NCBI GenBank assembly: GCA_017958845.1
Contig: JAGDBW010000098.1
Location: 1-10,463 of the forward strand
Reading direction: 5' to 3'
DNA length: 10,463 nt
From: Clostridia bacterium
GTDB taxonomy: Bacteria; Bacillota; Clostridia; Oscillospirales; CAG-272
Positions 1 to 5,811 of this stretch are shown piece by piece (positions within the stretch are counted from its first letter, which is position 1; every line of letters begins with the position of its first letter). Made by a program: the position numbers and the translations under genes. Under the pieces are notes generated by a model, which did no database searches, was not told the origin of the DNA, and saw only the letters and a list, made by a program, of their open reading frames with translations.

Positions 1-147
1 CACGGCCTCTCCGTCCGCCTCCCGGTCGGCGCGGTCGTCCGTCCGGTCGTCCGGCGTCGTCAGATCGACCACGTGGTGGCCCGCCGCGCGGAGCGTCCGC
101 GCGGCGGCGGTCATACGGGCGTCGCCGCCCAAGCGAAAAAACAGCAT
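1..147 (-). CDS. dpaA: Probable dipicolinate synthase subunit A, N-terminal fragment
   Basis: The frame is open from ATG at 147 to the window edge and gives 49 residues beginning MLFFRLGGDARMTAAARTL. A hydrophobic strand followed by GGDAR, then a helix ending in AAGHHVV, matches the start of dipicolinate synthase subunit A (SpoVFA/DpaA), whose N-terminal Rossmann-like domain carries the same GGDAR signature. With subunit B the family makes dipicolinic acid from a lysine-pathway intermediate in the mother cell of sporulating Firmicutes. GAGGTGAT lies just upstream and supports this ATG over the ATG at 152, whose frame stops after 13 codons. The C-terminal part and any subunit B gene lie outside the window. 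Another NAD(P)-binding protein is possible because only 49 residues are visible. Confidence 0.5.
   Translation of the reverse strand, partial: MLFFRLGGDARMTAAARTLRAAGHHVVDLTTPDDRTDDRADREADGEAV
81..107. repeat. Perfect 12-bp inverted repeat inside the dpaA start
   Basis: Positions 81-92 and 96-107 are exact reverse complements separated by GCG. The 27-bp palindrome lies inside codons 14-23 of the partial gene and could form a very stable hairpin in the message. High GC and alanine/arginine codons could produce it by chance. Confidence 0.6.
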
Positions 148-172
148 ATCATCACCTCAAAGGGACAGCGCG

Positions 173-204
173 GCGAAAAAACAAAAATCCTCCGTCCGGC
201 GGAG
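173..204 (-). terminator. Terminator-like hairpin in the presumed dpaA leader
   Basis: On the minus strand CTCCG (204-200), a 5-nt loop and CGGAG (194-190) are followed by GA and a T-rich run of TTTTTGTTTTTT. The stem is short (5 bp) but the T tract is long. It sits about 25 bp upstream of the dpaA start, so it may be an attenuator, or a second terminator backing up the one at 398-421. Confidence 0.45.
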
Positions 205-205
205 A

Positions 206-226
206 GGGGCGGCTCTTTTCCGCCCC
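206..226 (-). promoter_or_regulatory. Perfect 7-bp hairpin upstream of dpaA
   Basis: GGGGCGG at 206-212 and CCGCCCC at 220-226 are exact reverse complements around a 7-nt loop. It directly precedes the T-tailed hairpin at 173-204, giving two tandem stem-loops in the likely dpaA leader. No T tract follows it directly, so it is not a terminator on its own. Confidence 0.4.
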
Positions 227-231
227 GATGA

Positions 232-260
232 CAGTCTATGCCGCGCGCGTTTTTCGGTGC
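232..260 (-). promoter_or_regulatory. Possible sigma-K-type promoter for dpaA
   Basis: The minus strand carries CATAGACTG at 240-232, close to the sigma-K -10 consensus CATANNNTA, with ACC at 258-256, 15 bp upstream, as a possible -35. Dipicolinate synthase is sigma-K dependent in Bacillus subtilis, which makes the match sensible, but the -35 signal of this class is only two or three bases and chance matches are easy. Confidence 0.3.
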
Positions 261-293
261 GTGGTCGCGGCGGCTTCTGAGCGCGGCGCGCGG

Positions 294-379
294 CGAACAG
301 AGAGGGCGAAAAGAAAGGACAAAAAGAGAGGACAAAAAGAGAGGACAAAAAGAAAGGACGAAAAGAGAGAACGAAAAGG
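294..379. repeat. 13-bp purine-rich tandem repeat, about 6.5 copies
   Basis: Consecutive 13-mers start at 294, 307, 320, 333, 346 and 359, with a partial copy from 372. The consensus is CRAAAAGARAGGA. Copies at 320 and 333 are identical; the first (294) and the copy at 359 are degenerate. Every base but the first of each unit is purine, apart from one C in the first copy, so the array is a strong purine/pyrimidine strand asymmetry in a non-coding region. Confidence 0.85.
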
Positions 380-397
380 CCGCGCGGGGCGCGGGAC

Positions 398-421
398 AAA
401 AAAAGACCGCCGGAGGCGGTC
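398..421 (-). terminator. Rho-independent terminator after mntP
   Basis: GACCGCC (405-411) and GGCGGTC (415-421) form a perfect 7-bp stem with a 3-nt loop, followed on the minus strand by seven T residues (404-398). It lies about 67 bp past the mntP stop and is the only strong terminator below rex, so it probably ends the rex-to-mntP transcript. Confidence 0.85.
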
Positions 422-488
422 GGAAAAGGCAAAGAAAGGAGAGGGACGACCCCGTAGACCCGACGGGCCGCGGGGCGAAAAAGGCGGG

Positions 489-1058
489 TCAACAGGGCAG
501 GTAGCGGGCAAAGAGCGCCTTGACGCCCAGGAGGATCAGGATGATCCCGCCGCAGAGTTCCGCTCCCCGCCGCCAGCGGTGGCCGAAAAAGTGGCCGACG
601 CGCACGCCCGCGGCCGAGAGGAAAAAGGTGACGAGACCGATGGAGAGGCACGCCGTCAGCGCGCGGCCGACGGTGGCGATGTCCATGGCGGGAAAGGTGA
701 CGCCCGCCGCCAGCGCGTCGACGCTGGTGGCGATCGCCATGCCGAGCATGGGCAAGAAGCGCAGGGAGGGGTCGGCTTCTTCCGCTTTGGAAAAGCTCTC
801 GCGGATCATGTTGAGCCCGATGCAGAGGAGCAGCGCAAACGCCAGCCACGGCACCCAAGAGCTGATGCTCCGCTCAAAGAAAGCGCCGACAAAATAGCCC
901 AAAAAGGGCATGATCGCCTGAAACCCCCCAAACCAAAGGCCGACGAGGAGGGGTTGGCGCGGTTTGAGCGTGGGCTGAGCGAGGCCTTTGCACAGCGCGA
1001 CGGCAAAGGCGTCCATAGAGAGCGCGACGGCGAGCAGGGCGATGTCGATCAGATACAT
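489..1058 (-). CDS. mntP: Manganese efflux pump MntP
   Basis: This 189-residue protein matches the MntP/YebN family (DUF204), inner-membrane exporters that protect the cell from excess Mn2+; family members are about 180-190 residues. Roughly six hydrophobic segments are visible. The two halves carry the family's paired acidic signatures, SMDAFAVAL (Asp16) and SVDALAAG (Asp114), which come from an internal duplication. The start at 1058 is preferred over upstream in-frame codons because the homology begins at MYLIDIALLAVALSMDAF and CGAGGT lies just upstream. It sits 104 bp after the helicase-loader-like gene and ends before a strong terminator, so it is either the last cistron of the rex operon or has its own promoter in the gap. 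I saw no yybP-ykoY Mn2+ riboswitch there; the gap is too short for one. Confidence 0.93.
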   Translation of the reverse strand: MYLIDIALLAVALSMDAFAVALCKGLAQPTLKPRQPLLVGLWFGGFQAIMPFLGYFVGAFFERSISSWVPWLAFALLLCIGLNMIRESFSKAEEADPSLRFLPMLGMAIATSVDALAAGVTFPAMDIATVGRALTACLSIGLVTFFLSAAGVRVGHFFGHRWRRGAELCGGIILILLGVKALFARYLPC

Positions 1059-1162
1059 GAAAAGACCTCGAAAGGACAGACTTGAGCGGGCGGAGTGTCC
1101 GGGCGGCCTCCGCGCCGTCGCGCAAACGTATGCCCGGCGGGGCGATTTGAGAACGGCAAAAG

Positions 1163-2128
1163 TCAGATCTTCTGATTGCGCACGTCTACGCCGGAAAAGA
1201 CGAGGGGACGGAACTCGCCGAGCAGACGGCTGGTGACGCGGTCGTCGTAGCGCGCGCGCAGGTCGGCGACCGAGAGGTTGGTGTTGATGACGGTGGAGCG
1301 GCCTTGGTTGATGCGGGTGTTGAGCAGGTGGTAGAGGCACGAGAGGGAGAAGGGCGTTTTGAACTCGGTGCCCAGGTCGTCGACGACGAGCAGCTCGCAC
1401 GTCTCGTACTTGTCGGCGGCAAACTCATCCTCCCCGCGACCGGCGCGGAAGTGGTCGTGCTCATACGCGCCGATGATGTTCTGCGCGCTGTCGCTGCACA
1501 CGTCGTAGCCCCGCTCGATCACCCGGCAGGCGAGGGCGGTGGAGAGGTGCGTCTTGCCCAGTCCGGTGGGGCCGATGAGCAGCAGAAACAGGGGCCGCTC
1601 GGGCGAAAAGTCCTCGGCCGCGGACTGCGCCGCCTCCAGGTTGCGCTGCATGGAGACCCGGTCGTCGCCGTGATAGTAGTCGAGCGAAAAGGTGTCAAAG
1701 GTCTGCGTCTGCGCCAGCCGTCCCAGCCCGCTGGTACGCAGGCCTTCCATGGCCAGCGCGCGCTTCATGCAGGCGCACAGGCCGGTCTCGGTCCGGCCGG
1801 TGTCCCGGCACACGGCGCAGGCGTAGCGCGGCTCGGTGTAGTCGGCCGGCAGGCCGAGATGGGCCAGCAGATCCCGCCGCGCCTGCTGCAGCGACAGATT
1901 TTCCGCACGCAGGCGCGCCAGCTCCGCGTCCTTTTCGGGCGAGGGCTCGCGGCACGCGATCTCAAACAGGCGCATGCCCGTCTGCCCCAGCGCGCGGTCG
2001 ATCTCCCACGCTTCGGGGTGCTCCGCGTGCAGGCGCCGGCGGCGCTCCTGCGCCGCGGTCTCGGCGTCGGTACGGCTCTTTCTCAGCCGCTCTGTGACGG
2101 TGCGATAGTTTTCCTGATTGTATGACAT
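1163..2128 (-). CDS. DnaC/DnaI-like helicase-loader ATPase
   Basis: This 321-residue AAA+ ATPase belongs to the DnaC/DnaI/IstB group, which loads the replicative helicase at origins or restart forks. The N-terminal half is Arg/Glu-rich and probably helical (residues 1-90). A likely zinc site follows: C104, C107, C118, C120 (CxxC, then CxC), as seen in Firmicute DnaI-type proteins. Then come Walker A GPTGLGKT (186-193), Walker B LLVVDDLG (246-253), a sensor-1-like NTN (282-284) and an arginine-finger-like DDRVTSRL (295-302). AAGGAG sits 7 nt before the ATG at 2128. The gene is 39 bp downstream of the DnaD-domain gene, and that pairing favours a chromosomal helicase loader over an IstB transposition helper, since no transposase is nearby. 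I leave the symbol blank because dnaC and dnaI are used inconsistently for this family. Confidence 0.88.
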   Translation of the reverse strand: MSYNQENYRTVTERLRKSRTDAETAAQERRRRLHAEHPEAWEIDRALGQTGMRLFEIACREPSPEKDAELARLRAENLSLQQARRDLLAHLGLPADYTEPRYACAVCRDTGRTETGLCACMKRALAMEGLRTSGLGRLAQTQTFDTFSLDYYHGDDRVSMQRNLEAAQSAAEDFSPERPLFLLLIGPTGLGKTHLSTALACRVIERGYDVCSDSAQNIIGAYEHDHFRAGRGEDEFAADKYETCELLVVDDLGTEFKTPFSLSCLYHLLNTRINQGRSTVINTNLSVADLRARYDDRVTSRLLGEFRPLVFSGVDVRNQKI

Positions 2129-2167
2129 GGCGGTCTCCTTTTTTCGGGGACGGTTCTTTCGGGTTTG

Positions 2168-3154
2168 TCAGGGTTTCGGGTCGGCCGGCGGCGCGTCGGG
2201 CGCCTCGTCCGGCTTTTTGGCGGGGTATTCGCGGTAGCTGCGCTCCAGCGCGCGGGCAAAGAAGTCCTCGGTCGAAAAGCTCCCGCCGTCGGAGGGGGAG
2301 TAGGCGCCGCGGACGGCCGCCGCGCTCGTTTTTCGCTCGCGCTTTTCTTTTTCGAGCAGGGCCTCCACGTCGGCCAGCGTCCGGCAGCCCGCGCCGTGCC
2401 AGCGGGCGAGCACCGAGTCGGTGTAGCGCACCAGCGCCTTTTGCTTTTGGTCCACCGTGATGTCATAGGCCAGCCCGATCACGTCCATATCAAAGCCAAA
2501 GTCGCACACCCAACGCCCAAAGCAGTCGGTCTCGGTCTTGGAGAGCGCCCGCTCGCCGATGCCGAAGAGCTTTCGCAGGCGGCCTTCGGCCGAGAGGGCT
2601 TTTTCGCGCCGTTTGAGATGTTCGTCCAGTCGGGCGGGCGTGTCGATCCCGTCGTCGGAGAGGCCGATGGCGATCCGCTCGAGGTAGCGCAGGGTCTTTT
2701 TGTTCTGTTTGACGCACCAGCCGGCGAGGGTGAGGACGTAGGCGTCGTCCAGTCCCAGCTGTTCGGACAGTCCGACCACCACGGAGATCTCGGCGGGGTT
2801 GAACAGCCGCCCGTAGAGCGTCTGGCACTCGTCGATGAGCGCCCCCAGGTCGTGCTCTCGGATGTAGGCCGCGTCCTCGGCTTCGGTCTGCGGGGCGAGG
2901 TTGCGCGCGGAGGCGAGCGGCTTTTTGGCGGGTGTCCGGTCGGCGGTCACGCCGCACTCCTGCCAAAAGGCCAGCGCCCCCCGTACCCGCGCCGCGCTGC
3001 ACCCGGCCGCGCGCGCCAGGTCCGAGACGCCCGCGCCGTCGTCCAGCGCGAGCAGACATACCAGCACCCGCAGATCTTCTGCGGTCGCTTCTTTGAGATG
3101 GTCGCCAAACGGGAGCCGTTCGAGCGCCCGGAGCAGGTCGGTCTTGTCTTTCAT
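2168..3154 (-). CDS. DnaD-domain replication-initiation protein
   Basis: A 328-residue protein with an N-terminal winged-helix-like part (about residues 1-75) and two DnaD/DnaB_2 modules: about 100-180 (LIDECQTLYGRLFNPAEISVV) and about 190-262. The second ends in YTDSVLARW (Y244-W252), the family's YxxxIxxxW motif with Val for Ile, known to matter for single-stranded DNA binding. The tail from about 265 is charged, then Pro/Asp-rich and probably disordered. Family members such as B. subtilis DnaD and DnaB work with DnaA and the helicase loader to open origins and bring in helicase. ATG at 3154 overlaps the rex stop as ATGA, with GGGAGA upstream, which implies translational coupling. The downstream gene is the helicase-loader-like ATPase, its expected partner. 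Confidence 0.88.
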   Translation of the reverse strand: MKDKTDLLRALERLPFGDHLKEATAEDLRVLVCLLALDDGAGVSDLARAAGCSAARVRGALAFWQECGVTADRTPAKKPLASARNLAPQTEAEDAAYIREHDLGALIDECQTLYGRLFNPAEISVVVGLSEQLGLDDAYVLTLAGWCVKQNKKTLRYLERIAIGLSDDGIDTPARLDEHLKRREKALSAEGRLRKLFGIGERALSKTETDCFGRWVCDFGFDMDVIGLAYDITVDQKQKALVRYTDSVLARWHGAGCRTLADVEALLEKEKRERKTSAAAVRGAYSPSDGGSFSTEDFFARALERSYREYPAKKPDEAPDAPPADPKP

Positions 3155-3837
3155 GTCGTTTCTCCCGTGCGGCGGCGCATCCGGTAGCAGAGTTCGAGCA
3201 GCGAGTCGGAGAGGTGCATGTTTTCGATCTCCATGCCCGGTATGCGCAGGTCGAGTTCGGTGTCCGAAAAGTTCCAGATGCCCCGCACGCCGGCCCGCGA
3301 CAGCGCTTCGGCGCAGGGGAGCGCCTGCTCGCGCGGGACGGCCAGGATGGCCAGCGTGACGCGCTTTTCGCGGCACCACGTCTCCATCTCGGCGGAGTCG
3401 AGGACGGGGATACCCGCCACGGTCGTGCCGATGAGGGCGGGGTTTGTCTCAAAAACGGCCAGTTTGCGTATGCCGCGGCGTTCCAGCATGGCCGAGCTGA
3501 CCAGCGAGTGGCCCAGGTGCCCCAGCCCGACAAAGACGGCGCTGTAATGCTCCTCGGCGCCCAGCAGCTCCCCGATCTTTTGGTAGAGGTAGCGGACGTT
3601 GTAGCCGTAGCCCTGCTGTCCGAAACCGCCAAAGCAGTTGAGATCCTGGCGGATCTGGGAGGCGGTGACGCACATGCGCCGGGACAACTCGGACGAGCTG
3701 ATGCGCGTCCGGTCTTCCCGGAGCAGCTCGCCCAGGTAGCGGTGGTAGCGGGGCAGCCGTTTGATGACGGCGGCCGACACGGCGCGCGGCGGGGCGGCGC
3801 GTTTTTCGCGGTTGTTTTCGCAGTCGACAGGTTTCAT
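3151..3837 (-). CDS. rex: Redox-sensing transcriptional repressor Rex
   Basis: A 228-residue Rex-family protein, which senses the NADH/NAD+ ratio and represses fermentation and anaerobic-respiration genes until NADH releases it from DNA. The winged helix spans about 20-85, with SSSELSRRMCVTASQIRQDL and FGGFGQQGYGY closely matching the Rex DNA-binding region. A Rossmann domain follows, with nucleotide-binding GLGHLG at 104-109 (family form GxGxLG) and a C-terminal helix (DSLLELCYRM) typical of the dimer swap. The N terminus is roughly 15-20 residues longer than usual Rex proteins (about 205-215 aa). ATG at 3837 is supported by AAAGGA 7 nt upstream; longer in-frame extensions run into the A/T-rich regulatory region. 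It is first in a run with DnaD-domain and helicase-loader genes and overlaps the former by 4 bp. Confidence 0.95.
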   Translation of the reverse strand: MKPVDCENNREKRAAPPRAVSAAVIKRLPRYHRYLGELLREDRTRISSSELSRRMCVTASQIRQDLNCFGGFGQQGYGYNVRYLYQKIGELLGAEEHYSAVFVGLGHLGHSLVSSAMLERRGIRKLAVFETNPALIGTTVAGIPVLDSAEMETWCREKRVTLAILAVPREQALPCAEALSRAGVRGIWNFSDTELDLRIPGMEIENMHLSDSLLELCYRMRRRTGETT

Positions 3838-4156
3838 GATCGTTTCCTTTGGAGGCCGGCAAACGCTTGCGGCAGGCGGCTTTTTTGCGGTTTTCCACAT
3901 CTGCGGGTGTTGATAGTGTGGAAAAGGATGTGAAAAAAGCGGGCGAATTTCAAAAAAATGTGGAAAACCCGGGACCCGACCGCTCGGCGAGAGAAAAGCG
4001 CGGCCAAAAAAGCGGTCGGCCGGGCAAAACGTCACCGGAGAGGCGGGGGCGGGAGGCGCGATCGGGCGCGGCGGAGGCGGTCGGTCCGTCGCGGCTTCGG
4101 CGGACGCGCCGAGGGGACGCGCCGGGGGAGCACGGAGAGGGAGACGCCCGCGTCTT
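3838..4156. other. 319-bp non-coding region between tsaD and rex
   Basis: No credible gene lies here. The half next to rex (about 3880-3967) is markedly A/T-rich for this window and holds four DnaA-box-like 9-mers, plus TTGAAA (3953-3948, minus strand) as a weak -35 candidate without a good -10. The half next to tsaD is very GC-rich, with a 9-bp inverted repeat (3976-3984 / 4011-4019) around a 26-nt loop and two close copies of GACGCGCCG near 4100-4125. I see no clear terminator for tsaD, so readthrough into rex is possible. Confidence 0.6.
3891..3967. promoter_or_regulatory. Putative DnaA-box cluster upstream of rex operon
   Basis: Four 9-mers match TTTTNCACA, a form of the relaxed DnaA box TTWTNCACA: TTTTCCACA on the plus strand at 3891-3899, and on the minus strand TTTTCCACA at 3925-3917, TTTTTCACA at 3937-3929 and TTTTCCACA at 3967-3959. 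A weaker CTATCAACA lies at 3916-3908 (minus). They sit 54 bp or more upstream of the rex start, in the only A/T-rich stretch of the gap. The cluster could be a DnaA-controlled promoter for the downstream replication genes, a DnaA-titration site or an origin-like element. The DnaA link is inference from motif form and neighbours. Confidence 0.55.
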
Positions 4157-5233
4157 TTACGGCTCGTCGGCGGCGCTGGCGTTGAGCGAGCTGTCGGCGA
4201 GGCGTCCCGCCCGGTATTCGCGATAGCCCTGGGCGGCGACCATCAGGCCGTTGTCGCCGCAGAGAGCGGGCGGCGGGGCGGAAAAGGGCAGACCCGTCTC
4301 GGCGCACAGCGCCCGCAGACGCTCGCGCAGATGCGAGTTGGCCGACACGCCGCCGGCCGCGACCACGCCGTGGAGGGTGTGGCGCTCCAGCGCCATGCGC
4401 ACCCGGGAGCAGATGCCCTCGGTCACCTCGGCGGTAAAGGCGGCGCAAAAGGCGTCGCGGTCGATCGCCTCCCCCGTCTGCCCGGCGTGGTGCAGCAGGT
4501 TGACGGCGGCGGTCTTGAGACCCGAAAAGGAAAAGTCGAGCGAGCCGTCTCCCATGACGGGGGCCGGCAGGCGCAGGGCCGCGTGCGGCCGGACGCGCCG
4601 GATGTATCCGGTGACGGTCGGTTCCTCCGGGCACAGCCGGGCGTAGGCCTCGGCCGACGCGCGGTCGAAGGCCGCGCCGGCCGGGTAGGAAAAGCCGAGC
4701 AGACGCCCCACTTTGTCAAACGCCTCGCCCGCCGCGTCGTCGCGGGTGGCGCCGATCTCGCGAAAGGTGACGTCGTCCTCGACGATATACATCGAGGTAT
4801 GTCCGCCCGAGACGGCCAGCGCCAGGTAGGGCGGCGGCGGGACGGGATCGAACACCGAGGCGACCGACGCGGCGGCGACGTGGGCTTTCATATGATCCAC
4901 CGCTACCAGCGGCAGACCGCGGGAGACGGCCAGCGACTTGGCAAAATTGACGCCCACGAGCAGCGCACCGATCAGCCCCGGATGCGAGGTGACGGCCACC
5001 AGCCCGAGCGCGGAGACGTCGATCCCCGCGCTTTGGAGCGCCGAGGCGGTCAGGCCGGAGATGGCCTCCGTGTGCGCCCGCCCGGCGATCTCCGGCACCA
5101 CGCCGCCGTAGAGGCGGTGGAGGGGGATCTGGCTGTGGATGGCGTCGGAAAGCGGAAAGTAGCCGCTCTCGTCCGCGCGCAGAACGGCCACGGCCGTTTC
5201 GTCACAAGAACTTTCGATACCCAAAATATACAT
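4157..5233 (-). CDS. tsaD: tRNA t6A37 threonylcarbamoyltransferase TsaD
   Basis: A 358-residue TsaD (Kae1/Gcp/YgjD), which with TsaB and TsaE moves threonylcarbamoyl from TC-AMP to A37 of ANN-decoding tRNAs. It opens with the family hallmark MYILGIESSCDETAVAVL. Metal ligands are visible as H114 and H118 (HMKAH) and D327 (ALCGDNGL); SGGHT is at 142-146 and GGVSANSHLR at 294-303. Two usually strict spots differ: the YPGGP segment reads SYPAGAAFD, and GPGL reads HPGL (84-87); the overall fit makes me think it is functional. The ATG at 5233 is fixed by the conserved N terminus, with a modest GAGTGAT upstream. It follows rimI by 107 bp on the same strand, a common pairing. TsaB and TsaE are not in the window. 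Confidence 0.96.
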   Translation of the reverse strand: MYILGIESSCDETAVAVLRADESGYFPLSDAIHSQIPLHRLYGGVVPEIAGRAHTEAISGLTASALQSAGIDVSALGLVAVTSHPGLIGALLVGVNFAKSLAVSRGLPLVAVDHMKAHVAAASVASVFDPVPPPPYLALAVSGGHTSMYIVEDDVTFREIGATRDDAAGEAFDKVGRLLGFSYPAGAAFDRASAEAYARLCPEEPTVTGYIRRVRPHAALRLPAPVMGDGSLDFSFSGLKTAAVNLLHHAGQTGEAIDRDAFCAAFTAEVTEGICSRVRMALERHTLHGVVAAGGVSANSHLRERLRALCAETGLPFSAPPPALCGDNGLMVAAQGYREYRAGRLADSSLNASAADEP

Positions 5234-5340
5234 ACGATCACTCTTTTTTGTGGTTGCGGAAACGGGCGTTTTTCGGACGCCGGTCTTTTTTTGAGAGGCG
5301 GATGGGCGGCGGTCTGTCGGATCGGCCGGCCGCCGGACGA

Positions 5341-5811
5341 TCAGTCGCCGTCCTGTCTTTGGGGCGGGAGGCGGAGGCGCATGCACAGCGCGTCCTCGAC
5401 CGGGTCCGTGTAGTAGCGGGGGCGCGCGCCGCACCCGACCCAGCCGAGGCGGCGATAGAGCGCGAGGGCGGCGGCGTTGGAGACCCGCACTTCGAGATAG
5501 CCGTCGGTGCAGCCGCGGTCACGCAGATCAGAGAGCGCGCGCCGCAGCAGGGCCTGACCCAGTCCGCGCCGCCGCAGCGAGGGCAGAACGCCCACGCGCA
5601 GCACTTCAAACTCCGGCGGGATGACCCGGAGCAGCAGATAGCCGGCGGGTCGGCCGCCGCAGAGCAGCAGCAGTCCCTCTCCGACGGGACTCGTCAGATG
5701 CGAGGCGACGGCCGACAGAGGCCACGGGTGGGCGATGGTCTGCCGCTCCATTTCGGCCAGCAGCTCCGCGTCCTCCGCCGTCGCGGGGCGAAAGGTGAGC
5801 GCGTCATTCAT
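5341..5811 (-). CDS. rimI: Ribosomal-protein-alanine N-acetyltransferase RimI-like
   Basis: A 156-residue GNAT acetyltransferase. The acetyl-CoA pyrophosphate loop RRRGLG is at 80-85 and follows the FEVLRVGVLPSLR strand; LEVRVSN (106-112) and ALALYRRLGW match the RimI half of the fold, and YYTDPVEDALCM is the typical RimI C-terminal signature. Family members acetylate the N-terminal alanine of ribosomal protein bS18, and some Firmicute members act on other proteins. ATG at 5811 overlaps the stop of the phosphatase gene as ATGA, with GGGAGG 10 nt upstream, so the two are probably translationally coupled. Its place just before tsaD matches the common tsaB-rimI-tsaD arrangement, here without tsaB. 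RimI identity is likely; the precise substrate is not shown by sequence. Confidence 0.9.
   Translation of the reverse strand: MNDALTFRPATAEDAELLAEMERQTIAHPWPLSAVASHLTSPVGEGLLLLCGGRPAGYLLLRVIPPEFEVLRVGVLPSLRRRGLGQALLRRALSDLRDRGCTDGYLEVRVSNAAALALYRRLGWVGCGARPRYYTDPVEDALCMRLRLPPQRQDGD

Larger units (their letters stand above)
148..488. other. 341-bp non-coding region between mntP and dpaA
   Basis: No protein-like reading frame is convincing here; the frames that cross it are low-complexity Arg/Lys or Phe/Ser runs. It holds, in minus-strand order, the mntP terminator (398-421), a 13-bp purine-rich tandem repeat (294-379), a possible sigma-K-type promoter (232-258), a hairpin (206-226) and a second hairpin with a T-rich tail (173-204), then the dpaA ribosome binding site. 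I see no other gene. Confidence 0.6.

Noticed and set aside
1059..1162. yybP-ykoY manganese riboswitch before mntP
   Set aside because: The gap is only 104 bp and lacks the GGGGAGUA and paired-loop signatures of the class.
3929..3952. Rex operator (TTGTGA-N6-TCACAA type) upstream of rex
   Set aside because: A TGTGAAA half-site and a TTTCA half-site are present, but 12 bp separate them and the outer bases do not match, so autoregulation by Rex is not supported by a visible site.
3976..4019. 9-bp inverted repeat as tsaD terminator
   Set aside because: The arms are perfect but the loop is 26 nt and no T tract follows directly on the minus strand.
3849..4226. Plus-strand 125-codon frame in the tsaD-rex gap
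   Set aside because: It starts at TTG, is an Arg-rich low-complexity translation with no recognisable domain, and runs into the 3' end of tsaD.
5265..5289. Plus-strand hairpin with a T tract between rimI and tsaD
   Set aside because: GGCGT/ACGCC plus a T run resembles a plus-strand terminator, but the stem is only 5 bp, the T run starts 4 nt late and no plus-strand gene precedes it.
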